In this document: piece after piece, positions 1-8,170 of the stretch
How the letters are laid out: every line of letters begins with the position of its first letter
Position numbering within the stretch: position 1 is the first letter of the stretch
Assembly (NCBI GenBank): GCA_003214695.1
Contig: QCLI01000012.1
Coordinates: 1 to 38,994, forward strand
Origin: Prochlorococcus sp. AG-412-P08
GTDB taxonomy: Bacteria; Cyanobacteriota; Cyanobacteriia; PCC-6307; Cyanobiaceae
DNA: 38,994 bases
Direction of reading: 5' to 3'
Program-made: the position numbers and the translations under genes
The notes under the pieces: generated by a model
Told to the model about the DNA's origin: nothing
Seen by the model: the letters and a program-made list of their open reading frames with translations, nothing else
Database searches by the model: none

Positions 1-350
1 GTGCGAGGTTCTGAGCCCCATCGTGTAGGCACTATTTGTATTGTCTGCTATGCGGCAATGTATAAAAAGCTACACTTCTTTGTGGGTATGTTGATTGTAC
101 ACCTTGATTAACTACATACCTATAGCGCTAAGGTGAGTTTTTGTAAAAAATGCGTCTTTGCTTAAATAATGCCAATCTATATTTCCTTGATGGTCAATTT
201 ATAATGAGTTTGAATTATCGGAAAGCTATATTAATAAAGCAAGAAGCAGCAAGTATTTAGATTTTTCAAGTTAAGACTAGTTGCAGTTTTGGTTATTTAT
301 ACCCAGTTCTATAAGCTCTTTTTTGGCTATTACTTTGATGGAGAGATCAT
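1..350. other. Left-edge region without a recognised gene
   Basis: I recognise no gene here. One forward frame is open from base 1 to a TAA at 109-111 and could be the tail of a gene that starts outside the window, but its translation matches nothing I know. A second forward frame ends at TAG 25-27. A small hairpin, GGTT-CTG-AGCC, lies at about 7-17. The rest is AT-rich sequence, probably the promoter side of the small ORF at 351. The absence of a gene is a reading by eye, not a database result. Confidence 0.4.
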
Positions 351-557
351 TTGTCTATGGCTATTTTTAGGAAAATTCATTTTCGGAGAGAATATTCACT
401 AATAAATCAATATAATTTGCCTGAGGGGACTTTTACTATTTTAGCAGCTCTTTTTCTGGGAATACTTTTAGCAGTATGCGGGGGGATTTCTATGTATTCA
501 TCTTCCACTTTGTTGCAGGAATTATATTTATCTCTTATCTCAATCTCTATGGGCTAG
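351..557 (+). CDS. Small hypothetical membrane protein
   Basis: This is an unrecognised 68-residue ORF. A short basic N-terminus is followed by one hydrophobic segment at about residues 28-48 (ILAALFLGILLAV), so it is probably a single-pass inner-membrane or thylakoid peptide. A purine-rich GGAGAG at 340-345 lies 5 bases before the TTG start and 11 before an in-frame ATG at 357; either start is possible. Its TAG stop shares the palindromic CTAG with the stop of the convergent gene at 554-901, so there is no space between the two. Coding status is plausible but unproven because it is short and has no family I can name. Confidence 0.45.
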   Translation: MSMAIFRKIHFRREYSLINQYNLPEGTFTILAALFLGILLAVCGGISMYSSSTLLQELYLSLISISMG

Positions 558-901
558 CAGAAGTCTCTTAATTCTTCCCATTTCTTTAAGCCAGTTTTAA
601 TATTTTCAATATCATCTTGAGATCCATTAGCCTGAAAAGCTTTTATTAGTGACTCAGTTGCTTCTATCCCAAACCCAGCAGCTTTTTTTTGCTTAATGCA
701 GCCTTGAATAGCGTCACCATTTTTAAGCTCATTCTCTGCTTCGTCTAGGTATTGACTTGCAAGTTTAATTTTCTCATTCCATGTATCCATGTATTTTTCG
801 AAATCTTGCGTGCTACTTGCAAAAGCTTTACCAGCTGAAAGCAAAATAACTAATATTATAAGTACTAGGATTTTACTTATGAAAGAAAATCTATTCTTCA
901 T
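554..901 (-). CDS. Secreted or periplasmic hypothetical protein
   Basis: This is a 115-residue protein of unknown function. The first 30 residues look like a Sec signal peptide: a basic start (MKNRFSFISK), a hydrophobic core (ILVLIILVILLSAG) and a likely cut after AFA near residue 28. The mature part is highly charged and apparently all-helical, with a helix pair around residues 35-110 and a lone pair of Cys (one in GCIKQ, one at the C-terminal DFC) that could form a disulfide after export. It resembles small helical periplasmic proteins of marine picocyanobacteria in general style, but I do not recognise a named family. It converges with the 68-residue ORF with overlapping stops. Confidence 0.7.
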   Translation of the reverse strand: MKNRFSFISKILVLIILVILLSAGKAFASSTQDFEKYMDTWNEKIKLASQYLDEAENELKNGDAIQGCIKQKKAAGFGIEATESLIKAFQANGSQDDIENIKTGLKKWEELRDFC

Positions 902-1042
902 AGATGCTTATATTCTACATTCTTCTAATGTAATCCATTAATGTTAACTCTACAAACTTGGGTTTAATTGGATCACCATTTATAATTAAATAAAAACTGA
1001 AAATAATTTATTTGATTAGATTTAAGGGGCTATTTTTTTTGA

Positions 1043-1116
1043 TCGGAGCGGCGGGATTTGAACCCACGACCCCCACTACCCCAAAGTGGTGCGCTACCAA
1101 GCTGCGCTACGCCCCG
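1043..1116 (-). tRNA. tRNA-Pro (anticodon GGG)
   Basis: Read on the minus strand, the 74 bases fold as a cloverleaf. The acceptor stem CGGGGCG pairs with CGCTCCG with one G-U pair and an A discriminator. The D arm contains AGCTTGGTAGC. The anticodon stem CCACT/AGTGG encloses the loop TTGGGGT, giving anticodon GGG, which reads CCC and CCU. The T arm carries GGTTCAAATCC. The 3' CCA is not encoded; the next bases on the minus strand are TCA, so CCA must be added post-transcriptionally. A forward ORF over this region is spurious. Confidence 0.96.
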
Positions 1117-1125
1117 ATATATATA

Positions 1126-1154
1126 ACTATAACAATTTATATGATAGGTTGTAA
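1126..1154 (-). promoter_or_regulatory. Putative sigma70-type promoter for tRNA-Pro
   Basis: On the minus strand, TTACAA (1149-1154) and TATAGT (1126-1131) are separated by exactly 17 bases. The -10 element ends 9 bases before the mature tRNA 5' end, which fits a short leader. This is assigned by inspection only. Confidence 0.5.
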
Positions 1155-1177
1155 CTCTCTGAGAAATTTTCCTAATA

Positions 1178-1513
1178 CTATTTATTTTTCTTCATTTTCT
1201 TTAGTATTCTTATCTTTAGCAAGTCTTTGCTTTCTCTTGCATAGCCACGGATTTTTAATTGCATTGCAAATTCCCGCAACTCTTTAATACTCATAACAGA
1301 TATCCTAAGTTCAGGGTTTGTCTTCCAAACAATATCTTTTTTAGGTAAACCTGAATTATGACTTATGTTTTCGATACCCAATGTAACTTCTGCAAGCCAT
1401 TCTGGAATTATCACTAATAAGATTGCTAAAATACCATATATTTTTATTAATGTTTTAGATGGAGGATTAAGGCCATTTTCATTATTCTTTTTAGCTTCAA
1501 CTTGCTTATTCAC
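1178..1513 (-). CDS. Hypothetical membrane protein with a basic helical tail
   Basis: This is a 111-residue protein with a GTG start at 1513. A hydrophilic N-terminus of about 20 residues is followed by one hydrophobic stretch (about residues 22-38, TLIKIYGILAILLVIIP), then a polar domain. The C-terminal third, SIKELREFAMQLKIRGYARE and onward, is basic and helical and looks like a small SAP- or Rho-N-like helix-extended-helix, which in other proteins binds nucleic acid. That resemblance is by eye only. It is transcribed towards tRNA-Pro and lies downstream of the msrA/56-codon pair. Function unknown. Confidence 0.7.
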   Translation of the reverse strand: MNKQVEAKKNNENGLNPPSKTLIKIYGILAILLVIIPEWLAEVTLGIENISHNSGLPKKDIVWKTNPELRISVMSIKELREFAMQLKIRGYARESKDLLKIRILKKMKKNK

Positions 1514-1567
1514 GTGTATATTTTAACATTTTAAATTTAATTTTCTTAGATATCTAACCTGTGAAAA

Positions 1568-1738
1568 TTAAATTTCGAATTGCTCAGCATTTGGGCTTTG
1601 TGCTGGTGCATCTTTCCATTGTATTGATGGAGAAAGCTCATTCTTAGAGGGTAGGAAAGTGAAAACCAGAAGAAATACTATTAATATAGTACCTATGATG
1701 ATTGAAATTACTGTCCTATCGTTAAGTTCTTCATTCAT
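1568..1738 (-). CDS. Small single-pass membrane peptide overlapping msrA
   Basis: This 56-codon ORF begins with an ATG whose first bases overlap the end of msrA in the string ATGAATGA, so the msrA stop and this start share 8 bases, the usual arrangement for translational coupling. The product has an acidic N-terminus (MNEELNDRT), one long hydrophobic helix (about residues 10-29, VISIIIGTILIVFLLVFTFL) and a polar tail ending in NAEQFEI. The hydropathy pattern and the tight overlap argue for a real gene. I do not recognise the family; a cytochrome or photosystem small subunit is possible but there is no specific evidence. Confidence 0.6.
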   Translation of the reverse strand: MNEELNDRTVISIIIGTILIVFLLVFTFLPSKNELSPSIQWKDAPAQSPNAEQFEI

Positions 1739-2462
1739 TGTTTTCTGAGACGATTGGACTGTTTGTACTTCTTAGCACACAATGCTTTTCTTCCCAATTG
1801 AAATTACTCCAAATGCTAGGCCTAAGTTTATAGTTGGCACCTTTGAAATGGCCTAACGCAATATTTGTTGGCATCGCTGAGCAATATGGCCTGCTTCCTG
1901 GCTTTGCTAGGTATTGCTGGTGGTAACCTTCAGCATAATAAAATATTTCGTTTTTTTCGATTTGGGTCTTTATAGTTCCTAATCCGTTTTCTATTAGAAG
2001 TTTTTGATAAGCCTCAAGGCTGTTATGTGAAATCTCACTTTGTTGAGCACTTGTTGTAAAAATGGCAGATCTATATTGACTGCCTGAATCATTCCCTTGT
2101 CGATTAAGTTGAGTTGGGTCATGGCATTCCCAAAACATCTTGAGCAAATCACTAATATCGATCTGAAATTTGTTCCAAACCACTCTAACAACCTCTGCAT
2201 GGCCTGTTGTTCCTGTGCAAACTTCTCTATAGCTAGGGTGCTCAACTCTGCCGCCTAGATAACCAACAGCTGTAGTTTTAACACCAGGCAATTTCCAAAA
2301 ACCTTTCTCTGCTCCCCAAAAACATCCACATCCAAAAAATATCTCTTGCTCATCTTCTTCTAGCGTTTTATTAATTAGGTCGCCCAGAACATAATGCTTA
2401 AGGCTTGTACCTTCTGAAGGATCTTTATAGCTTTTGTTTGGATTAAACCAGTTTTGGAACAT
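1731..2462 (-). CDS. msrA: Peptide-methionine (S)-S-oxide reductase MsrA
   Basis: MsrA reduces methionine-S-sulfoxide in proteins and free methionine back to methionine using thioredoxin. The 243-residue protein carries the catalytic signature GCGCFWGAE with nucleophilic Cys47, followed by GYLGG (usually GYAGG), TGHAEVV, a YRSAIF-type strand and EGYHQQY, all characteristic of the family. It is longer than minimal MsrA because about 40 residues precede the catalytic strand. Start: ATG at 2462. In a photosynthetic cell it protects against oxidative damage. The stop overlaps the start of a 56-codon membrane peptide, so the two are probably cotranscribed. Confidence 0.95.
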   Translation of the reverse strand: MFQNWFNPNKSYKDPSEGTSLKHYVLGDLINKTLEEDEQEIFFGCGCFWGAEKGFWKLPGVKTTAVGYLGGRVEHPSYREVCTGTTGHAEVVRVVWNKFQIDISDLLKMFWECHDPTQLNRQGNDSGSQYRSAIFTTSAQQSEISHNSLEAYQKLLIENGLGTIKTQIEKNEIFYYAEGYHQQYLAKPGSRPYCSAMPTNIALGHFKGANYKLRPSIWSNFNWEEKHCVLRSTNSPIVSENNE

Positions 2463-2486
2463 TGAAATTAAATTTTTATTATCAAC

Positions 2487-2738
2487 CTATTCAAGTGGTT
2501 GAGCTTCCAGCTGAATATGATTTAACAATGTGGTGACAAATGCAAATAGTAAGAATGGAAGGCTTAATACCAAAATTAAGCCTACTCCAATTAAGGCAAA
2601 GATTGGCCTTGATGAGCCCATTAGCCCTAGCCCCCCTGCAAGACTTACGAAAATCACAGCCATCCAGGCAAGTATCTGAACGTATATGTCCCCAAAAGAT
2701 AGATTGCACTTGATTGAGTAGTTGGTTGGGAGAGTCAT
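2487..2738 (-). CDS. Conserved-type two-TM membrane protein
   Basis: This is an 83-residue hypothetical protein. After about 20 polar residues there are two hydrophobic segments, roughly 21-41 (VQILAWMAVIFVSLAGGLGL) and 46-70 (FALIGVGLILVLSLPFLLFAFV), joined by a short SSRP turn, suggesting a helical hairpin in the membrane. It lies 24 bases upstream of msrA on the same strand and may be its operon partner. A second, shorter ORF in another frame over the same bases has no such pattern and is a shadow. No family name recognised. Confidence 0.7.
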   Translation of the reverse strand: MTLPTNYSIKCNLSFGDIYVQILAWMAVIFVSLAGGLGLMGSSRPIFALIGVGLILVLSLPFLLFAFVTTLLNHIQLEAQPLE

Positions 2739-2840
2739 TAAATAATTGCTTTCTGATTTTTGTCTTTCATCTAGGCTAAAGAAGTTGTTTTGATATGCAT
2801 TCGAAAAAAACCTTTTCAGTGATGAACTTTAACGAGGGGC

Positions 2841-4592
2841 TTACTTGACTGAATCAATTTTTTCAACCGCCTTTTCTCTTTCCCAGAGCTTTTTGTAGAT
2901 ACCTTCAACTTTTATCAAACTTTCATGTTTACCTTCTTGTACAAGTTGACCTTCATTTAAAACTAAAATTCTGTCACAGGCAGCAGCAGCAGAAAGCTGA
3001 TGACTTATCATTAAAATAGTTCTATTTTCTTGTTGTCTGATTGAAGAAAGTATTGAAGCAGCTGTTTTGTTATCTACGCTTGCAAGAGCATCATCAAGAA
3101 CAACTATCGGTGCATTAACCAAGAGAGCTCTCCCTAGCGCTGTCCGCTGCCTTTGCCCCCCACTAAGTGTGATTCCACGCTCACCTACAAGCGTTTTAAA
3201 TCCGTCAGGAAAACCTTTTATATCTTCACTTAATCTTGCCTGGAAGGCTGAATCCTTTACTTGTTCAATGGATGCATTTGGTTTTCCATACCTTAAGTTA
3301 TCTTGTAAAGTATTAGTAAATAGATAGCCTTCTTGAGGAACTAGAGCTATGTTCTTTCTTAGCTCTTCCAGCTTCAGTTCTAATACATCATTCCCATCAA
3401 GAAATAATTGATTTTTAGATATATTAACCATTCTTCCCAATGCTCTTGCAAGAGTTGTTTTTCCGCATCCAACGGGACCAACTATTGCTACTAATTCACC
3501 TGGCTCTATAACGAAATTAATATTCTTGAGAATTTTCTTCTGGCTATTTTTATAGTTTATGCAAAGTCCTTTAGCTTCTAATTTTCCTTTGACAGGTGAA
3601 TTTAAGGACCTGCTATTAATGTTGTCTTTTATAGTAGGTGTATTTGTTAAAAGTTCTTCTACCCTTTCAAGGCTAACTTGCCCTAATTGGAAAGTATTTA
3701 ATGTGAAACCTAGAAGTGCAGTTGGAAATACTAATCTTTCAACATACAATATTAATGCTATTAAGCCTCCAATTGTAAGTATTCCTTGATTTATAAGTCC
3801 ACTTCCTAGTGCAAGGAGTAGAAGAAGAGAAATTGATGAAATTCCTTGAAGTAGTGGAAATAATGTACTTGCAGTTCTTGCAAGATTTATTGCAGCAGTT
3901 TTATAGTTGTTGTTTAATTTAGAAAAGGCTTTTCCTTCCGCCTTTTCTTGGCCATATATTTTTATAGCACTAATTCCTGATAGATCTTCTTGAATCAGCT
4001 CGCTGAGCTGAGAGAGAGCTTCTTGTTGACGTCTTCGTTGATTAACCATTCTCCCCCCGAAAAGACGAACAACACCAAGCATTATTGGATAAAGAGATAT
4101 TGATGCAACTGTTAGCCAAGGGTTTATAGCAATCATTGCTGGAATAGTAAAAGCGTATGCAAGAAAGGTATTGGTCAGACTTAAAATTGCAAATCCTAAT
4201 AGCCTTCTTATATTTTCAATGTCACTAGTGGATCTTGTTATGACTTCACCACTGCCAATGCTTTGAACCCAGCCAGGGTCTTGTATAAGCATGTGATCAA
4301 ATAAACGTTGTCTAAGATCAACTTCTACTTGTCTGCCAACTCCAAATACAAGTTGCCTTGATACGAGACGTACTACAGCCATGACACTTGCCAAGGATAT
4401 TATCCAAAAGGATTGTTTCAGAACATCTTTAAAAGTGAAGCCTTCTTGCAAAGCATCTATGACTCTTCGAACTTCAAAAGGTATTGCAACACTCAGAATA
4501 TTTACAATTACTAGGCTGATAGCACCTAGAATTAACGTCCTTCTATGAGGTTTTAAATATCTATTTATTAGATCAAGACGAAAAACTGACAT
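2841..4592 (-). CDS. ABC exporter half-transporter (fused TMD-NBD, MdlA/MsbA-like)
   Basis: This 583-residue fusion has a six-helix exporter domain (about 1-310) followed by an ATP-binding domain (about 335-575). NBD motifs are Walker A GPVGCGKT (372-379), Q-loop Q420, signature LSGGQ (476-480), Walker B IVVLDDA (496-502) and H-loop H531. The residue after the Walker B Asp is Asp501, not the usual catalytic Glu. This is seen in one subunit of heterodimeric exporters such as MdlA, where one ATP site is degenerate. It probably exports a lipid or hydrophobic compound, with a second subunit encoded elsewhere or as a slow homodimer. No partner gene adjoins it. Start: ATG at 4592, divergent from the DUF3288 gene. 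Confidence 0.9.
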   Translation of the reverse strand: MSVFRLDLINRYLKPHRRTLILGAISLVIVNILSVAIPFEVRRVIDALQEGFTFKDVLKQSFWIISLASVMAVVRLVSRQLVFGVGRQVEVDLRQRLFDHMLIQDPGWVQSIGSGEVITRSTSDIENIRRLLGFAILSLTNTFLAYAFTIPAMIAINPWLTVASISLYPIMLGVVRLFGGRMVNQRRRQQEALSQLSELIQEDLSGISAIKIYGQEKAEGKAFSKLNNNYKTAAINLARTASTLFPLLQGISSISLLLLLALGSGLINQGILTIGGLIALILYVERLVFPTALLGFTLNTFQLGQVSLERVEELLTNTPTIKDNINSRSLNSPVKGKLEAKGLCINYKNSQKKILKNINFVIEPGELVAIVGPVGCGKTTLARALGRMVNISKNQLFLDGNDVLELKLEELRKNIALVPQEGYLFTNTLQDNLRYGKPNASIEQVKDSAFQARLSEDIKGFPDGFKTLVGERGITLSGGQRQRTALGRALLVNAPIVVLDDALASVDNKTAASILSSIRQQENRTILMISHQLSAAAACDRILVLNEGQLVQEGKHESLIKVEGIYKKLWEREKAVEKIDSVK

Positions 4593-4678
4593 GACTTCAA
4601 TAATATGAGTACTAATTTAGATTGAAGAAGGTGAAATAAGTTCTTTCATCTTTTTACCCAAATGTAGGTTCTTAAGTA

Positions 4679-4984
4679 ATGGAAGGACAAAATCATCCTT
4701 TATATGAAATTGATCGAGACCTTCTAAATCGTTTGATATCTAAAAACACCCCTGCAGAAGAGGATTTGATTGATCTGGCACGATTATTTATGAGATATGA
4801 GGACTTTCCAGGAGCTAAAGATATTCAGATGGATATGGTGAAAATTTTAAAGTTGTGGGGGATTACTAAAGAAAATCTAAACAAGAGTACTAGGAAAATA
4901 TGGGCAAAAGGTTATCGGTCTGGGATTACATCGGAAGAGATGTTTGGCTCAAGTTTTGATACATCAGCGGACTCTCCCAATTAA
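4679..4984 (+). CDS. DUF3288 family protein
   Basis: This 101-residue protein has the layout of the cyanobacterial DUF3288 family: an N-terminal QNHPLYEIDRDLLNRLI, a central LIDLARLFMRYEDFPGAKDI helix pair, then LKLWGITKENL and a basic helix. Family assignment is from memory of the motif. There is no signal peptide or membrane segment, so it should be a small soluble cytoplasmic protein. Function is unknown for the family. Start: ATG at 4679. It is divergent from the ABC transporter and 123 bases upstream of trpD. Confidence 0.8.
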   Translation: MEGQNHPLYEIDRDLLNRLISKNTPAEEDLIDLARLFMRYEDFPGAKDIQMDMVKILKLWGITKENLNKSTRKIWAKGYRSGITSEEMFGSSFDTSADSPN

Positions 4985-5107
4985 TTCGATCACTCTTCTC
5001 ATATTTTGCTCGTCAGAAGAGAAGTTATAGGTAATAGTAGATTGTATTACTCCTCCCAACTAGGGCAGAGTTCATATAAAAGGACCTTCCTGACTTGATT
5101 CCTAACT

Positions 5108-6133
5108 ATGTCTATTGTTTCTTGGCCAAAACTTCTTGAAAAGCTTTTGCAAGCCAATGAACTTAGTGCAATTGAAGCAAAAGCTCTTATGAATGCTTGG
5201 TTAAATGATGAGCTTTTGCCAGTTCAGACAGGAGCATTTTTAGCTGCTTTAAGAACTAAGCAAATCTCGGGCTTAGAACTTTCTACAATGGCAGATGTTT
5301 TGAGAGAAGCTTGCATCTTTCCATATACAATTTCAGAAAGTTTCATGGTAGATACCTGTGGAACTGGAGGAGATGGTGCTGACACTTTTAATATCTCTAC
5401 AGCAGTAGCATTTGTGGCAGCTTCTGCTGGTGTAACCATTGCGAAGCATGGAAATAGAAGTGCAAGTGGAAAGGTTGGATCAGCTGATGTTCTTGAAGGG
5501 CTTGGTATTAAGTTGGATGCCCCTATGCAATTAGTCGTTGATGCGGTTGAGAAAACAAAAATCACATTTTTATTTGCACCTGTTTGGCATTCATCCTTAG
5601 TTGGTCTTGCTCCTTTAAGAAAAAGTTTGGGAGTAAGAACAGTTTTTAATCTACTTGGACCATTAGTAAATCCATTGAGGCCTAAGGGACAGGTTCTTGG
5701 AGTAGCAAAGCCAGAGTTGCTCGATCCGATGGCAGAAGCGTTGAAGAATTTAGGCTTAAAAAGAGCTGTAGTTGTTCATGGAGCAGGAGGTTTAGATGAA
5801 GCTTCTTTAGAGGGAACAAATGAGGTGAGATTCCTTGAAGATGGAGAGATAAAGTCCCAAATACTTGATATAGAAGAATTAGGGTTAACTTCTTTCCCCA
5901 ATAGTGCCCTTAGTGGAGGATCTCTTGAAACAAATAAAGATATTCTTTTAAACCTTTTTCAAGGTAGAGGAACCCAAGCTCAAAGAGAAGTTGTAGCCCT
6001 TAACACTGCGTTTGTTTTTTGGGCTTCAGGTTTGGAGACCAACTTAAGTAAAGGTGTTCAAACATCTCTAAATTGTATGGATTTATCTAAGCCTTTGAAT
6101 AAGTTTAATGATCTGAAAGAGTTTCTAAAATGA
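5108..6133 (+). CDS. trpD: Anthranilate phosphoribosyltransferase
   Basis: TrpD transfers the phosphoribosyl group of PRPP to anthranilate, the second committed step of tryptophan synthesis. The 341-residue protein has the helical N-terminal domain and the glycine-rich PRPP/Mg loop [14 protein letters not shown] (85-98), followed by KHGNRSASG (113-121) and the SADVLEGLG segment, all family hallmarks. Length is normal. Start: ATG at 5108. It is followed after about 50 bases by carA on the same strand; both pathways branch from glutamine/PRPP metabolism, but this looks like a loose cyanobacterial cluster, not a trp operon. Confidence 0.97.
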   Translation: MSIVSWPKLLEKLLQANELSAIEAKALMNAWLNDELLPVQTGAFLAALRTKQISGLELSTMADVLREACIFPYTISESFMVDTCGTGGDGADTFNISTAVAFVAASAGVTIAKHGNRSASGKVGSADVLEGLGIKLDAPMQLVVDAVEKTKITFLFAPVWHSSLVGLAPLRKSLGVRTVFNLLGPLVNPLRPKGQVLGVAKPELLDPMAEALKNLGLKRAVVVHGAGGLDEASLEGTNEVRFLEDGEIKSQILDIEELGLTSFPNSALSGGSLETNKDILLNLFQGRGTQAQREVVALNTAFVFWASGLETNLSKGVQTSLNCMDLSKPLNKFNDLKEFLK

Positions 6134-6185
6134 ACTTTTACCAAATAAGTGTGTTCAATTTATTAGCATTCAATTGCTTTTTAAG

Positions 6186-7328
6186 ATGAACTCTTCTGAA
6201 AAAAATATTGCAATTTTGCTCCTATCTGACGGTACTTTGATTGAAGGGAAACCTTTTGGTGCTCAAGGTACTGTCTTTGGAGAAATTGTTTTCAATACAG
6301 GCATTACTGGTTATCAGGAAGTTATTACTGATCCAAGTTATTTTGGACAATTGATTACATTTACTTATCCAGAGTTAGGCAATACAGGAGTAAATCTTGA
6401 TGATCAAGAATCTGACTCTCCTTCTGTTAAGGGCATTATTGCAAGGAGATTTGCCCACCAGCCAAGTAATTGGCGTTCTAGAAAAACCTTTGAAGATTGG
6501 CTCCAAGATGAGAATGTTGTTGGTATTTATGGTGTAGATACAAGGGCACTTGTTAGACATTTAAGAACAGCTGGCACAATGAATGCTGCTATAAGTTCAA
6601 CTGGGAGGGAGTCTCCTGCTGAGTTATTAAAAAAAATTAGAGAGACCCCTTTAATGTTAGGTCTTGATTTAACTGGGAAAGTGACAACTAAAAAACCCTA
6701 TAAATGGCAATCCACAACTCGAGTGGAATTTGATAAAAGAGTTAGGAGTAGGCAGGACAGCCCTTTTAAGGTTGTAGCGATTGATTTTGGGATTAAGCGA
6801 TCAATTCTTGATCGCTTAGTAGCTCATGGGTGTGAGGTGGACGTCTTGCCTTCAAATGCAGAACTTTCAGATGTTCTAGCCTTAGAGCCTGAAGGTATAT
6901 TTTTTTCAAATGGTCCTGGAGATCCAGCATCTGTGAAGTCAGGTATTGCTTTGGCAGATCGATTGATTAAGGAAAAGGATATACCTATGTTTGGAATCTG
7001 TCTTGGGCATCAAATTTTAGGATTAGCTCTTGGGTGCAAAACTTTTAAGTTGCCTTATGGGCATAGAGGTTTAAATCATCCCTGTGGTCAAACAGGACGT
7101 GTTGAGATTACAAGTCAGAATCATGGTTTTGCTCTTGAAGCCTCATCATTAGATAAAGATGTTGTTGAAGTAACCCATCTAAACTTGAACGATGGAACTG
7201 TTGCAGGTATAGCGATGTGTAACAGGCCTGTTTTCGGTATTCAATATCACCCAGAAGCCAGTCCTGGCCCTCATGATGCGGACTGCCATTTTTCTCGTTT
7301 TGTTGAACTAATGTCAGAACGCCGTTGA
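6186..7328 (+). CDS. carA: Carbamoyl-phosphate synthase small subunit (glutamine amidotransferase)
   Basis: CarA hydrolyses glutamine and passes ammonia to CarB to make carbamoyl phosphate for arginine and pyrimidines. The N-terminal CPSase small-chain domain contains [19 protein letters not shown]. The C-terminal class I GATase domain has FSNGPGDP, the nucleophile elbow [11 protein letters not shown] (Cys272 counted from the chosen start) and the His-x-Glu pair in [10 protein letters not shown] (His355, Glu357). I chose ATG 6186 (MNSSEKN) over an in-frame TTG at 6174 because the residues between are not family-like. Length 380, normal. carB is not in the window. Confidence 0.96.
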   Translation: MNSSEKNIAILLLSDGTLIEGKPFGAQGTVFGEIVFNTGITGYQEVITDPSYFGQLITFTYPELGNTGVNLDDQESDSPSVKGIIARRFAHQPSNWRSRKTFEDWLQDENVVGIYGVDTRALVRHLRTAGTMNAAISSTGRESPAELLKKIRETPLMLGLDLTGKVTTKKPYKWQSTTRVEFDKRVRSRQDSPFKVVAIDFGIKRSILDRLVAHGCEVDVLPSNAELSDVLALEPEGIFFSNGPGDPASVKSGIALADRLIKEKDIPMFGICLGHQILGLALGCKTFKLPYGHRGLNHPCGQTGRVEITSQNHGFALEASSLDKDVVEVTHLNLNDGTVAGIAMCNRPVFGIQYHPEASPGPHDADCHFSRFVELMSERR

Positions 7329-7423
7329 TCAGTGGTTTATATGCTTTTTGATAACTACACTTCTTTTGTGAGGTACTTTGGGGGGTTTGTCCTATAAACG
7401 ATCTACAAAGATTAACAGTCTCT

Positions 7424-7759
7424 TTGAGAGGAGGCTTTGAAAGAAAAAAAGGCTGTTTGGTTTTTTATTTCGCAGGACAACTAGATGCTTACTCAGAAAA
7501 GCAATTTACAGGTTTTCTTGATGATGTATTCAGTTCCAATAAATTACCAATAGTTTTTGATCTTACAAAAATTGACTTTTTAGATTCTTCTGGATTAGGA
7601 GCAATGGTTCGTTCGGCGAAGAAATGTAAAAGCTCAAAGAGATCTTTTGTTGTTGTTGGGAATGCGAGAGTTATTCAAACAATCAAGTTGGTTCGCCTTG
7701 AGGAATTCCTACAGGTGAAACCTGACTTGTCTACTGCTTTAAGTCAGCTAGCAGCTTGA
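7424..7759 (+). CDS. STAS-domain protein, anti-sigma-factor-antagonist type
   Basis: This single STAS domain resembles SpoIIAA/RsbV proteins, which bind and are phosphorylated by RsbW-type kinases. The phosphoacceptor motif IDFLDSSGLGA is at residues 50-60, with Ser55/Ser56 as the candidate site. The first standard start is TTG at 7424, but it would remove the first beta-strand expected of a STAS fold. The upstream in-frame codons 7394-7423 encode NDLQRLTVS, which matches that strand. The frame opens after a TAA at 7352-7354 and holds no ATG, GTG or TTG before 7424, while an ATA at 7394 sits 8 bases after GGGGGG (7380-7385). The true start may therefore be AUA 7394. The stop overlaps mrnC. 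Confidence 0.88.
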   Translation: MRGGFERKKGCLVFYFAGQLDAYSEKQFTGFLDDVFSSNKLPIVFDLTKIDFLDSSGLGAMVRSAKKCKSSKRSFVVVGNARVIQTIKLVRLEEFLQVKPDLSTALSQLAA

Positions 7760-8169
7760 CCAATTGGATTCGTTGTATAGAACCATCAGGTTGCCCAGAT
7801 GATTTAGGGGTTTTGCAATTGGCTTGGTTAGGGGATGCTGTGTGGGAGTTATATCAGCGACGACGCTTTTGTAAGCAACCTGCAAAAGGTCAAGACTTAC
7901 ATCTTTCAGTGGTTTCTTTAGTAAAAGCTGAGGCTCAAGCTAGAGCGTTAGAAAATCTTAAATCTAGCTTGACAGATATTGAGAGAAAGTTGGTGAGACG
8001 AGGACGTAATAGGGTTGGACGTGGTACTCGTAAGGTAAATATTGCTATTTATGGTAAGGCAACTGGATTCGAAACACTTATCGGGTGGCTATTTTTGAAG
8101 AATCCAAGTCGACTTGCCCAGCTATTGGATCGATTAGAGAAAATCGATTCTAAAAATCTCAAGGATTAA
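7756..8169 (+). CDS. mrnC: Mini-ribonuclease III (23S rRNA maturation)
   Basis: Mini-III is an RNase III catalytic domain without a dsRNA-binding domain; in Bacillus it trims 23S rRNA precursor ends. The 137-residue protein shows the catalytic helix LAWLGDAVWELYQRR (22-36; Asp27 and Glu31 as metal ligands) and the basic RRGRNRVGRGTRK segment, then the second catalytic helix region ATGFETLIGWLF. It starts with a TTG that overlaps the STAS stop in TTGA, suggesting coupled translation, and ends one base before rlmB. Pairing with an rRNA 2'-O-methyltransferase gene fits a ribosome-maturation role. Confidence 0.92.
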   Translation: MTNWIRCIEPSGCPDDLGVLQLAWLGDAVWELYQRRRFCKQPAKGQDLHLSVVSLVKAEAQARALENLKSSLTDIERKLVRRGRNRVGRGTRKVNIAIYGKATGFETLIGWLFLKNPSRLAQLLDRLEKIDSKNLKD

Positions 8170-8170
8170 A

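Noticed and set aside
1-111. Open frame at the left edge as a gene end
   Set aside because: It is open but short, and its translation is not recognisable; no evidence decides between a gene tail and chance.
1031-1042. T-run before the tRNA gene as a terminator
   Set aside because: On the tRNA (minus) strand it is an A-run, so it cannot be its intrinsic terminator.
1012-1287. Forward ORF of 91 codons
   Set aside because: It is read across the tRNA-Pro gene on the other strand and the end of a real minus-strand gene; its middle is antisense tRNA.
4604-4625. AGTACTAATTTAGA as a second LexA box upstream of the ABC transporter gene
   Set aside because: Only 11 of 14 consensus positions agree, no palindrome surrounds it, and neither neighbour is an SOS gene.
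5224-5565. Minus-strand ORF inside trpD
   Set aside because: Shadow of trpD; its Ala/Pro/Ser-rich product has no domain.
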